Shown here: positions 41,366-49,458 of the stretch, in pieces
Numbering within the stretch: the first letter of the stretch is position 1
How the letters are laid out: each line of letters opens with the position of its first letter
Assembly (NCBI RefSeq): GCF_010993745.1
Contig: NZ_WOTN01000004.1
Span: 310,001-374,000 of the forward strand
Origin: Fodinicola acaciae
GTDB lineage: Bacteria > Actinomycetota > Actinomycetes > Mycobacteriales > HKI-0501
Direction: 5' to 3'
Length of the DNA stretch: 64,000 nt
Notes under the pieces: generated by a model
Seen by the model: only the letters and a program-made list of their open reading frames with translations
What the model was told of the DNA's origin: nothing
Database searches by the model: none
Translations under genes and position numbers: made by a program

Positions 41366-42216
41366 CCCCGCGCCGCCTCGGCCAGCGCTCGGCTCACGAG
41401 AGTGGCGGTGAGTTTCCGGCGATAGTCGGAGCTGCCGTGGCCGTCGGACGGCGGATCGATCTGTTCTGCCGCCAGCTCACCGATATCGCGCCAGGTGTCC
41501 TGGCCGGCGGGCCGACCGGCGTACGCGTCGAGGCCGTCGACCGCGAAAGGCGACGGATCCACTCCACCGAGCACGACGCGACCGGATTTCCAAGCGCCGT
41601 CAGCGATGTCGACGTCCACGGCGGCCGCGACGATCGCGAAATCCCCCTGCCGTTGCGCGAACTCGGTCAGTGCGGCGTGTGGCGCCGGTCGTGGAAACCG
41701 GATCTCCACCACCATCTCGTCAGGCTCCGCGGCGGTGGTGAAAAACCCGTGGAAAAACTCCGATGCTGGCACCTCGCGCTTGCCTTTTGGCCCCACCAGC
41801 GCGATCGCCGCGTCGAGCAGGACCGCGAGCAGGCACCATTCGGAGGTCGGGTCGGCATGGGCGATGCTGCCGCCGAAGGTGCCGCGCGTTCGGATCGGAT
41901 AGTGACCGATCCACCGAGCCGCGCGTGACAGCACGGAAAATCCGTCGCGTACGGCCGGATCGGCGGTCATCTCGACGGCACGGTGCCGGGTCAGCGCGCC
42001 GATGTGCAGACCGGCGGCGTCGCGGCGCAGATAGTCCAGGCCGCCGATCCGGTTGATGTCGACCAGATCCGTCGGCCGGGCCAGCCGGAAGTTCATCATC
42101 GGCGCCAAACTCTGTCCGCCGGCCAGGATCTTCGCGTCCGGGCCCAGCTTCTGCAGCAGCCGCACGGTCTCCGGCACATCATATGTCCGGTGGTAGGTGA
42201 AAGCGGCCGGTTTCAC
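41362..42216 (-). CDS. Molybdenum hydroxylase FAD-binding subunit
   Basis: 284 residues from GTG 42216, preceded by AGGAGG; the open frame to 42258 has no ribosome-binding site and runs into the operator. FAD motifs AGGQSLAPMMNFRLA and RGTFGGSIAHADP are typical of CoxM/XDH FAD subunits. Transfers electrons from the iron-sulfur subunit to the final acceptor, perhaps quinone via the CoxG-like protein encoded at 46.4 kb. First gene of the five-gene operon. Confidence 0.88.
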   Translation of the reverse strand: MKPAAFTYHRTYDVPETVRLLQKLGPDAKILAGGQSLAPMMNFRLARPTDLVDINRIGGLDYLRRDAAGLHIGALTRHRAVEMTADPAVRDGFSVLSRAARWIGHYPIRTRGTFGGSIAHADPTSEWCLLAVLLDAAIALVGPKGKREVPASEFFHGFFTTAAEPDEMVVEIRFPRPAPHAALTEFAQRQGDFAIVAAAVDVDIADGAWKSGRVVLGGVDPSPFAVDGLDAYAGRPAGQDTWRDIGELAAEQIDPPSDGHGSSDYRRKLTATLVSRALAEAARG

Positions 42217-42246
42217 GCCACCTCCTCTGGTCCAAACGGCGCACAC

Positions 42247-42265
42247 TTGGTATACCATATTTCAA
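42247..42265. promoter_or_regulatory. Candidate GntR/FCD operator between the divergent catabolic operons
   Basis: The complement of the 19-bp sequence at 32049-32067, base for base, including TGGTATACCA (42248-42257). It sits 31 bp upstream of the FAD-subunit start and 23 bp upstream of the enoyl-CoA-hydratase-like start, so one site can control both operons. Confidence 0.8.
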
Positions 42266-42288
42266 CCTGCCGATCACTGGAGTCGCCC

Positions 42289-42957
42289 GTGACGCCATCC
42301 ATCCGCCGCGAGCCGGCCGCCGGACACGTACGGATCACGCTGGATCGGCCGGGCCGTCGCAACGCGCTCGACCTGGCGACGGTCGACGCGCTGATCGCCG
42401 CCTTCGACGAGGATCCCGCGGCGATCGTGGTGCTCGACAGCGCGGACCCGCGCGCTTTCTGCGCCGGCGCCGACCTCGGCATCACGGACGAGGAACGCGC
42501 ACAAGTCTCGGATCGGCTCTATGCCTGTTATCGCACGATGGTCGAGCGCCCTGGACCGGTCGTCGCGGTGGTGGACGGACCAGCGGTCGGTGGCGGTACG
42601 CAGCTCGCCAGTGCGGCCGATTTGCGTGTCGTCGGACCAAACGCACGGTTTCGCTGGGTCGGTCCCGGCCACGGACTGGCCGTTGGCGCCTGGATTCTGC
42701 CGTCGCTGGTCGGCCGTTCGGTCGCCTTCGAGTTGATGTGGACCGGCCGGTGGCTGGAGGCCGCCGAGGCGCAGCGGATCGGCTTCGCTCTCGCGGTGGA
42801 GCACGAAGAACTGGTCGAGCAACTGGTGTCGCTGGATCCGGCCGCGATGGCACGTACGAAGGCGATCGTCAACTCCGACGGCCTGCTCGATCGGCTCCGC
42901 GCCGAGCGAGAGAACAATGTCGCGAGCTGGGCCGGATCGGTGGCGGGACTGCGATGA
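42289..42957 (+). CDS. Enoyl-CoA hydratase/isomerase-family protein lacking the usual catalytic glutamates
   Basis: 222 residues from GTG 42289 with GGAG 6 nt upstream. Crotonase fold: RITLDRPGRRNALD, FCAGADLGI (oxyanion hole), VDGPAVGGGTQLASAADLRV, WVGPGHGLAVGAWILPSLVGR. It is shorter than normal (about 255). The two hydratase glutamates are replaced (Gln in GGTQL where GGCEL is usual; Gly where Glu follows), so it probably performs another crotonase reaction such as ring cleavage, thioester hydrolysis or isomerisation. Stop overlaps the next start (ATGA). Confidence 0.8.
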   Translation: MTPSIRREPAAGHVRITLDRPGRRNALDLATVDALIAAFDEDPAAIVVLDSADPRAFCAGADLGITDEERAQVSDRLYACYRTMVERPGPVVAVVDGPAVGGGTQLASAADLRVVGPNARFRWVGPGHGLAVGAWILPSLVGRSVAFELMWTGRWLEAAEAQRIGFALAVEHEELVEQLVSLDPAAMARTKAIVNSDGLLDRLRAERENNVASWAGSVAGLR

Positions 42958-45620
42958 CCGACTGGCAGGCCTGGAGTGAGCAGGCGTGGCGCCGGCACTC
43001 GGCTGCCGCGGTGTCGTGCGACCAAACCCTGACCCAGCTTGCTTTTCGCAGTGCTCAAGCCTTTCCCGACCGTGTTGCCGTACGGATCGACGGCGTGGCC
43101 CTGACCCACGGCGAGCTGGATCGGGCCGCCGCCGCGGTCGCCGCGGATTTGGACGTACGCGCGGGCGATCGCGTGCTGCTAGCCGGTCCGTCCACTGTGG
43201 ACTTTGTCGTCGCCTATCTGGGCATCCTGCGCGCCGGCGGCGTTGTGGTGCTGGCAAATCCGGCTCACACCGCGGCCGAGTTGGCGCATCTGGTGGCCGA
43301 TTCCGGTGCCACACATGCCTTCGCGTCGGCCGAGGTGGCCGAGCGGCTGCCGGATCTGCCGGTCACCCTGCTCGACCCGGACCGACGCAATCGGAATCCG
43401 ATTGCGTCGCCGGTGGCGGTGCCGTCCGACCCCGATGCGGTCGCGTTGCTCGCGTACACCTCAGGAACGACAGGAAAACCGAAAGGCGTGCCGCTGACCC
43501 ACCGCAACCTGGTGGCCTCGATCAGCGCGGCCATGGCCGCCTGGCGGTTCACCGCCGACGACGTGCTCGTCCACGCGCTGCCGTTGTTTCACCAGCACGG
43601 ACTCGGCGGCATCCACGCGACGCTGATCGCTGGCTCCACGGCGGTCATGCTGTCGCGTTTTTCTCCAACGGAGCTGGCAAAAGCCGCGGCAGGAGCCACC
43701 GCGCTGTTCGCCGTGCCGACCATGTACGAGCGGCTTTGCGAGGCGGGACAGTCGCTCCCTGGACTCCGGCTCTGCGTCTGCGGCTCCGCGCCGCTCAGTC
43801 CAGCTTTGGCCGAGCGTACGGCGAAACTGCTCGGTCAACTGCCGCTCGTGCGCTATGGCACCACGGAGTCCGGTCTGGATGTCTCCAATCCGCTGGACGA
43901 TCCGCGTCCGGACACCGTCGGCATTCCGCTTCCCGGAGTCTCCTGCCGGCTGTCCGCCGACGGCGAGATCCAGCTCCGCGGGCCGCAGGTTTTCCGTGGT
44001 TACTGGCAAAACGAGGAGGCGACCGCGGAGGCATTCACGGCTGACGGCTGGTTTCGCACCGGCGACCTCGGGAGGCTCGACGACGGCCACCTGGTGATCG
44101 CCGGCCGGATCAAGGAGCTGATCATCACCGGTGGTCTCAACGTCTATCCGCGCGAGGTCGAGCTCGCGCTCGAGGCACACCCAGCCGTCGCAGAGGCGGC
44201 GGTCGCCGGTGTGCCGGACGAGCGCTGGGGTGAGCAGGTCACCGGTTTCGTCGTCGTACGCGACGAAGTCAGCGAGGACGAGCTGATCGACCACCTGCGG
44301 TCGCGGCTCACCGCTTACAAGTGTCCGAAGCGGATCTATCGGCTGTCCGCGCTTCCGCGCAACCACATGGGAAAGGTCGTGCGCGGCTCGCTGACACCGG
44401 CGCTGGCAGCCGTCCATCGAGCCCGCGATACCGCGCATCTCGGCGCTTTCGTCGAGGTTGTCGACGGCGTTGGGCACGGAGTTCCGTTGGCGGTCAAGGA
44501 TCTGGTCGATGTCGCCGGCCAGACCGTACGCAACGGCACGCCGGGCCTCGGACATCGCACGGCCACCGAAGATGCCGAAGTTTTCGCGCGACTGCGGGAA
44601 TCCGGTTACGTGGCGATCGGCCGCACGCGCGTGCCGGAGCTCGCCTGGTCGACACTCACGCCGGGCTGCCGCAACCCGTGGGATCCGGCGCGTACGCCCG
44701 GTGGCTCCAGCGGCGGCTCCGCGGTCGCCGTCGCGACCGGTGTGGTCACCGCCGCCATCGGCACCGACACCGGCGGGTCGATCCGCATCCCGGCCGCATT
44801 GTGTGGCGTCGCCGGCCTCCGGCCGACGCACGGCGTGCTGCCGATGCGCGGCATCACCGCGCTGTCTCCGTCGATGGACACCGTCGGGCCGATCGCACTC
44901 ACGGCGGCGGAATGCCTGCGGCTGTACGAGATCATGGGTGGCGCCGTCGAGCCGGTGTCCGATGTGGACGGTCTGCGGGTCGGCTGGCCGGTCGACCTGT
45001 GGGACGGCAAAGCCGAGCCGGAGGTGCACCGGCTGGTCGAGGACGCCGCGGACGTGCTTCGCGCGGCCGGAGTGGAGATCCTCGAGGTTTCGCTGCCGGT
45101 GGCACGGAGATTCGCTCGCGGCGCCGCATACGCGACGATGCTGGTCGAGTCGGCGCGGCTCTGGTGGGAGGCAAGCCAGCAGGTTCCTGACGGTCTTGGA
45201 TCGCACACGACCTCGTTGCTGCGGACCGGATCGCAACTGTCCACATCGGACTTCGCGAACGCACGCCGGCAGGCCGCGGACGTACGGTCCGAAGTGGACG
45301 GCGTGCTCGGCACGGTCGCGGCCCTGCTGCTGCCGACCGTGCCGGCGGTCGCGGCGCCGTCGGCCGCAGCGACCATCCGCCTCGGAGATCGCGACGAAGC
45401 CGTGGAATCCGCGTACTTCCGGCTCACCGCGATGGCATCGACGACCGGCCATCCGGCGCTGTCGGTGCCGGCTGGCCTGACGATCGACGGGCTGCCAGTC
45501 GGTGCGCAACTGGTCGGCGGACGCCGGCAGGAAGCGCGTTTGTGCCAGTTGGGAACGATCATCGAGGCCGGGCCGAGCGCTCAGGCCCTGGCTGTCGCGC
45601 GGCGGCGGCTCGCCAAGTGA
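42954..45620 (+). CDS. Acyl-CoA ligase/amidase fusion protein
   Basis: 888 residues in one uninterrupted frame from ATG 42954. Residues 1 to about 490 are an AMP-forming acyl-CoA ligase: LLAYTSGTTGKPKG (168-178), RYGTTESGLD, GYWQNEEATAEAF, TGDLGRLDDGHLVIAGRIKELI and NHMGKVVRG with the catalytic Lys. About 495-888 is an amidase-signature enzyme with the Ser-cisSer-Lys triad: Lys515 (LAVKDLVD), Ser585 (GGSSGGS) and Ser609 (GTDTGGSIRIPA). The junction is short. A fused protein could activate an acid and cleave an amide in one pathway. Residues 144-152 are encoded by a 27-bp palindromic repeat. Confidence 0.88.
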   Translation: MTDWQAWSEQAWRRHSAAAVSCDQTLTQLAFRSAQAFPDRVAVRIDGVALTHGELDRAAAAVAADLDVRAGDRVLLAGPSTVDFVVAYLGILRAGGVVVLANPAHTAAELAHLVADSGATHAFASAEVAERLPDLPVTLLDPDRRNRNPIASPVAVPSDPDAVALLAYTSGTTGKPKGVPLTHRNLVASISAAMAAWRFTADDVLVHALPLFHQHGLGGIHATLIAGSTAVMLSRFSPTELAKAAAGATALFAVPTMYERLCEAGQSLPGLRLCVCGSAPLSPALAERTAKLLGQLPLVRYGTTESGLDVSNPLDDPRPDTVGIPLPGVSCRLSADGEIQLRGPQVFRGYWQNEEATAEAFTADGWFRTGDLGRLDDGHLVIAGRIKELIITGGLNVYPREVELALEAHPAVAEAAVAGVPDERWGEQVTGFVVVRDEVSEDELIDHLRSRLTAYKCPKRIYRLSALPRNHMGKVVRGSLTPALAAVHRARDTAHLGAFVEVVDGVGHGVPLAVKDLVDVAGQTVRNGTPGLGHRTATEDAEVFARLRESGYVAIGRTRVPELAWSTLTPGCRNPWDPARTPGGSSGGSAVAVATGVVTAAIGTDTGGSIRIPAALCGVAGLRPTHGVLPMRGITALSPSMDTVGPIALTAAECLRLYEIMGGAVEPVSDVDGLRVGWPVDLWDGKAEPEVHRLVEDAADVLRAAGVEILEVSLPVARRFARGAAYATMLVESARLWWEASQQVPDGLGSHTTSLLRTGSQLSTSDFANARRQAADVRSEVDGVLGTVAALLLPTVPAVAAPSAAATIRLGDRDEAVESAYFRLTAMASTTGHPALSVPAGLTIDGLPVGAQLVGGRRQEARLCQLGTIIEAGPSAQALAVARRRLAK
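43383..43409. repeat. 27-bp palindromic repeat, copy 2, inside coding sequence
   Basis: Arms CGACGCAATCGG and CCGATTGCGTCG around AAT. Compared with copy 1 (26961-26987) the 25 inner bases differ only in the central A/T, i.e. the same element inverted. Its length (9 codons) keeps the frame of the ligase-amidase gene and encodes RRNRNPIAS in a surface loop before the A3 motif. Confidence 0.7.
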
Positions 45621-45630
45621 GGAGTGGAGC

Positions 45631-46428
45631 ATGGATCTGCGGTTGACCGGCAAGGTCGCTTTCGTGACGGGCGCGAGCAAAGGCATCGGTCGCGAGGTGG
45701 CGGCCCAACTTGCCAGCGAAGGCGCCGATGTGGTGGTGACGGCGCGTACGGCCGAGCCGTTGGAGCTGGCGGCAAAGGAAATCACCGATGCCACCGGTCG
45801 TACGGTCGTGCCGTTGGCCGGCGACATGAGCAAGTCCGAGGACGTCGACCGCTGTGTCGCCGCGACGCTGGAAAAGTTTGGCCGCATCGACATTTTGGTG
45901 ACCTGCGCCGGAAGCTCGCCGGGCGGGCTGCTGGAGGAGCTGACCGAGGACCAGTGGATGTCCAGCCTCAACCTGAAGTTCATGGGCTACGTGCGGTCCG
46001 TACGCGCCGTCATCGGACACATGCGTGAGCGCGGCGAAGGCGCGATCGTGTTGGTGGTCGGCAATGACGGCCTGAAGCCGAGCTATTGGGAGATGACCGC
46101 CGGCGCCGCCAACGCCGCCGACCTCAACTTCGCCTCGTCGGTGGCCGAACAGTATGGCCGCTATGGAATCCGTTGCAACACGGTGAATCCGGGCCCGGTC
46201 AACACCGACCGGTGGGACGGCCTGGAGAAGGCTTTCGCGCGGGACAAGAAGGTCAGCCAGGACCGCGCTCACGAGCTGGCCGAGGCGTCGATCCCGTTCG
46301 GCCGGATCTGCGAGCCGGCCGAGGTGGCCTCACTGGTCGTCTTTCTCGCCTCGCCACGCGCCAGTTTCATCAACGGGGCGCACATCCCTGTCGACGGCGC
46401 GCAGCGCAAGGCCATTATGGACCTGTGA
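45631..46428 (+). CDS. Short-chain dehydrogenase/reductase-like protein
   Basis: 265 residues from ATG 45631 with GGAG upstream. Cofactor motif TGASKGIGREVAAQLA, LAGDMSKSEDV and the CAGSS segment are normal SDR features. The usual active-site Tyr-x-x-x-Lys is not evident: the matching region reads PSYWEMTAGAANAADLNF, with Asn near the Lys position. It ends with the normal AEVASLVVFLASPRASFINGAHIPVDG. Possibly a non-standard or non-redox SDR within the catabolic operon. The GTGA overlap couples it to the coxG-like gene. Confidence 0.8.
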   Translation: MDLRLTGKVAFVTGASKGIGREVAAQLASEGADVVVTARTAEPLELAAKEITDATGRTVVPLAGDMSKSEDVDRCVAATLEKFGRIDILVTCAGSSPGGLLEELTEDQWMSSLNLKFMGYVRSVRAVIGHMRERGEGAIVLVVGNDGLKPSYWEMTAGAANAADLNFASSVAEQYGRYGIRCNTVNPGPVNTDRWDGLEKAFARDKKVSQDRAHELAEASIPFGRICEPAEVASLVVFLASPRASFINGAHIPVDGAQRKAIMDL

Positions 46429-46904
46429 AGATCACGCATTCGGTCCCGCTGACCACCGACCCGGTGGCATTCCTCGCCGGCCTGTCCGACTATGCCGACC
46501 GCTTCGGCGAGCTCCGAGCCGACGTGGGACCGCTGCAGGTGGTCTACACCGGCAGCCTGCGGATGCTGTCACTGGAGGACTCGACCGCCACGTTTCGCGT
46601 CAATGGCACCGAACTCGCTGGTCAAGGCGACGCCGACGCGTACGCGATCGCCCGTGTCGCGCCTGGCTCGGTGTCCTTCGACGTCGATCTGACCGTACGC
46701 GGACTGGTCGCGCGGTTTGGTGGTGATTTCGTGCACGATGTCGTCACGCAGCGACTGGATTCCTTTGTCCGCGCGGTCGAAACCGAGCCGCCGGTCGCCG
46801 AGCCGGATCCGCGCGTCCTGGTCGCGGTCGGCGCGGCAGCCGTCGCGGCCGTCGCGGTGGCCGCCGTCCTCGTGATCCGTCGTCTACGCGGGAAACGCTC
46901 GTAG
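46425..46904 (+). CDS. coxG: CoxG-like SRPBCC protein with C-terminal membrane anchor
   Basis: 159 residues from GTG 46425 (GTGA overlap). The N-terminal 120 residues fit the CoxG/SRPBCC fold (VAFLAGLSDYADRFGEL, FRVNGTELAGQGDADAYAIARV, FVHDVVTQRLDSFVRAV), and the C-terminus is a single hydrophobic anchor (VLVAVGAAAVAAVAVAAVLVI) with a basic tail. CoxG of CO dehydrogenases is reported to link the enzyme with the membrane quinone pool. Here it may serve the nearby molybdenum hydroxylase. Last gene of the plus-strand operon. Confidence 0.8.
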   Translation: MKITHSVPLTTDPVAFLAGLSDYADRFGELRADVGPLQVVYTGSLRMLSLEDSTATFRVNGTELAGQGDADAYAIARVAPGSVSFDVDLTVRGLVARFGGDFVHDVVTQRLDSFVRAVETEPPVAEPDPRVLVAVGAAAVAAVAVAAVLVIRRLRGKRS

Positions 46905-46909
46905 ATCCG

Positions 46910-47632
46910 CTATTTCTGCTGGCGGCGGCTGCCGCCGTGCCAGTCCTCCTGCTTGCCGACCTCGCCAGTCCGTACGCCGAAAGACGGCAGTTGCGGACGC
47001 TCGCGCAGGCTCCGTTTGAGCTCGGCGAAACCGGGAAAACCCGCCAGGCCGACGACGTGTTCCCAGAGTTGCTCGGCTTCGTCCTCGGCCGGCAGCCGGC
47101 TGATCACCGGGCCGAAAAACGCGACGCCGTCCGGCGGCTGGAAATGCAGGATCGGCGTGCCGACATCCTTGCCGGTCAACGAAAGTGCTTCGTCGGTCTC
47201 GGCCTGGATCTCGGTGTCCCACTCCGTTTCGTCCAGCGCCGCGGCCAAACCGGCCGGCAGGCCGACCTCTTCCAGGATCGGCGCGACAAACTCGGCGGTG
47301 CCTCGGCGCGCGACGACGGCGGCCTCGTCCGGCACCTTGTCCTGCTCGAAAATCCGCGCGCCCATCGCCGCGTACAACGGCGCGACCGCCTCGCGACCGT
47401 GTTCGGCACGCGTACGCGCGGCGACCCGCAGCAGCCGCAGACCGGAGGTGTGACTGGCCTCGTACTCCGGTGGGAAGTGCGCGTCGTAGTCGATGTGCGA
47501 GTTGAGCAGCCGCAGCGAGATGAACCGCCAGTCGACCGAATAGTCGCGCCTGGCCTGCACGATGCGCACCCACTTGCTCGTCATCCACGCGAACGGACAG
47601 ACCGGATCGAAGTAGAAGTGCACATCAGCCAT
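46910..47632 (-). CDS. DsbA-family thioredoxin-fold oxidoreductase (mycothiol-dependent nitroreductase-like)
   Basis: 240 residues from ATG 47632. Starts MADVHFYFDPVCPFAW, the N-terminal active-site signature of the Rv2466c-like DsbA group, but only the first cysteine (Cys12) is kept; the resolving position is Ala. A GTPILHF cis-Pro loop precedes the C-terminal part. Single-Cys members are expected to depend on mycothiol or act as transferases/isomerases. It converges on the coxG-like gene with a 5-bp gap and is probably not part of the catabolic regulon. Confidence 0.8.
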   Translation of the reverse strand: MADVHFYFDPVCPFAWMTSKWVRIVQARRDYSVDWRFISLRLLNSHIDYDAHFPPEYEASHTSGLRLLRVAARTRAEHGREAVAPLYAAMGARIFEQDKVPDEAAVVARRGTAEFVAPILEEVGLPAGLAAALDETEWDTEIQAETDEALSLTGKDVGTPILHFQPPDGVAFFGPVISRLPAEDEAEQLWEHVVGLAGFPGFAELKRSLRERPQLPSFGVRTGEVGKQEDWHGGSRRQQK

Positions 47633-47664
47633 GTCCACGAGCCTAGACTTCCTAGACTCCACCT

Positions 47665-48255
47665 GTGACCACTCCTCATCCACGTCCGCTGTGGACGCTG
47701 GCGGCACCCACGCTCGGTGCGATGCAGGCGGCCTATCTGACGACGACGTTCTTTCCGCCGATGGGCCCGATCGTCCAGCGCGACCTGCACCTCAGCCAGC
47801 TGGTCGTCACCGGCCGGCTGATCGCGTACGCCGTGTTCCTGCTCGGTGGCGTCGTAGCCGGACTGCTGCTGGCGCGCCGCTGGCCGGTGGCCGTCCTGCC
47901 GGCCGCCGCCGTACTGATCCTCATCGGACTGGTGCCGGAGGCATTCGCACCTTCGCTGGGGATGCTGCTGGTCGGCACGTTCGTCACCGGGCTCGGCGGC
48001 GGCCTGATGGTCGGCGCCGCCTTCGCTGTGGCGGCACGGTCCTGTTCGCCGATGAAGGTGATGTCCGGACTCGCCGGCGCGATCGTGCTGTCGCTGGTGG
48101 TCGGCTGGGTGGCGACCCTGGTGCTCGCCACGGCGTTCAGCTGGCGTCTTGCCTTCCTGGCAGCGCTGCCGGTGGCCTTGCTCGTGCTCGCCGGCCTCGT
48201 GGTGGGTGAGATCGTCGTGCTCGTACGGCGGCCCGCACCAGCAGCAAGGGCGTGA
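47665..48255 (+). CDS. Six-TM half-size MFS-like membrane protein
   Basis: 196 residues from GTG 47665 with six hydrophobic segments, matching only the N-terminal half of a major-facilitator transporter (DLHLSQLVVTGRLIAYAVFLLGGVVAGLLLAR, by parts; GTFVTGLGGGLMVGAAFA). No C-terminal half follows in any frame. It is either a genuine half-transporter that dimerises or a degraded gene. Its last 119 bp overlap the 3' end of the opposing MFS gene. Confidence 0.6.
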   Translation: MTTPHPRPLWTLAAPTLGAMQAAYLTTTFFPPMGPIVQRDLHLSQLVVTGRLIAYAVFLLGGVVAGLLLARRWPVAVLPAAAVLILIGLVPEAFAPSLGMLLVGTFVTGLGGGLMVGAAFAVAARSCSPMKVMSGLAGAIVLSLVVGWVATLVLATAFSWRLAFLAALPVALLVLAGLVVGEIVVLVRRPAPAARA

Positions 48256-49402
48256 CGAGCAGGAGGAGACCGGCGAGGCCGACGGCCGTACGCACTCCGG
48301 TGAAGCTGGCCACGACACCCCACAGCGCCGTCATGGCCGCGATGGTGGCGTTGCTGGTGACCGACCAGGCGGCGAGCGTACGCGCGATCAGGCTCTTGTC
48401 GGTCTGCTCAAGCCGATAGGTGGCGACCACTGGGTTGAAGACGCCGATGCACGTCACCAGGCCGAACTGCAGCCCGATCACCAGCGCGATCCCGCCAACC
48501 CCCGGACCGACGAAAGCCAGGCCGATCGGCCAGCACACGCGCAGCACACCGGAGGCGAGCATGACGCGCCGCTGTCCGAAACGGGCGACGAGCGGCCGCG
48601 CCAACCGCGCACCGACCAGGCCGCCGACGCACGGCGCGGCGAATGCGAGGCCATACTGCCACGGCGGGAATCCGAGCTGCCGCAACAGAAGTATGGCCAT
48701 CAGCGGTTCGGTCGCCATGATCAGCGCGTTGACCACGACCGAGTTGAGAAACAACGGGCGCAAGACCGGATGTGCAAGCGTGTGGCGCCAGCCTTCAACG
48801 AGCTCGCGCGCTCTGGCGGCGCCGGTCCGCGCCGGCCGCGGCTCCGTACCGCCGATCGCGCTGATTCCGGCCGCTGACAACAAATAGCTGACCGCGTCGG
48901 CCAGCATCGTCGTCACCGGGCCGAAAACTCCGATCGCGGCACCACCGAGCGGCGGACCGACGACGGTCGCGGTCCACATCGTCGACTCGAACCTCGCGTT
49001 GGCCACCAGCAGTTTTTCCGGTCGTACGAGCGTTTTCAGGTAAGCGCCGCTCGCCGCGTTGAACGCGATCTTCGCCCCCGCGACGACCACTGCCACGACC
49101 ATGAGCTGGCCGATGCTGAGCATCCCGAGCGCGTACCCGACCGGAACGCTGACCAGCGCGGCAAACCTGGCCAGGTCCATGGCGATCATGACCGGCCGCT
49201 TGCGGCGAAACTCGACCCACGGTCCCAGCGGCACCGCGACGACGGCTCCGACCGCCAGGCCGGCCGCCGGCAGCAACGCCACCTCGACCGGACCGGCGTG
49301 CAGGACGGTGACCGCGATCAGCGAGAAGGCGCCGAGACTCAGCCCCGAGCCGTACGTGCTGACCGCGTACGCGGCCCAGAGCCAGCCGAACCGTCTCCCC
49401 AT
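48137..49402 (-). CDS. MFS transporter
   Basis: 421 residues with twelve hydrophobic segments in the usual two halves (start MGRRFGWLWAAYAVSTYGSG; VEFRRKRPVMI loop 2-3; RPLVARFGQRRVMLAS in the second half). The pattern resembles enterobactin/macrolide exporters of the DHA3 type. The C-terminal hydrophilic tail (Arg/Pro-rich) is encoded in the 119-bp overlap with the opposite gene. Lies 56 bp from the MarR gene, so may be the regulated efflux pump. Confidence 0.8.
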   Translation of the reverse strand: MGRRFGWLWAAYAVSTYGSGLSLGAFSLIAVTVLHAGPVEVALLPAAGLAVGAVVAVPLGPWVEFRRKRPVMIAMDLARFAALVSVPVGYALGMLSIGQLMVVAVVVAGAKIAFNAASGAYLKTLVRPEKLLVANARFESTMWTATVVGPPLGGAAIGVFGPVTTMLADAVSYLLSAAGISAIGGTEPRPARTGAARARELVEGWRHTLAHPVLRPLFLNSVVVNALIMATEPLMAILLLRQLGFPPWQYGLAFAAPCVGGLVGARLARPLVARFGQRRVMLASGVLRVCWPIGLAFVGPGVGGIALVIGLQFGLVTCIGVFNPVVATYRLEQTDKSLIARTLAAWSVTSNATIAAMTALWGVVASFTGVRTAVGLAGLLLLVTPLLLVRAAVRARRSHPPRGRRARARPPAALPGRQDAS

Positions 49403-49458
49403 GCCGGCGATCCAACCAACCCGGCGGCCGCCGGCTCAAACAACCGACGCGCGGTGTC

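Noticed and set aside
36337-42216. True carbon monoxide dehydrogenase (coxMSL)
   Set aside because: Both large subunits lack the AYxCSFR active-site loop, and coexistence with ligase, amidase and hydrolase points to an organic substrate.
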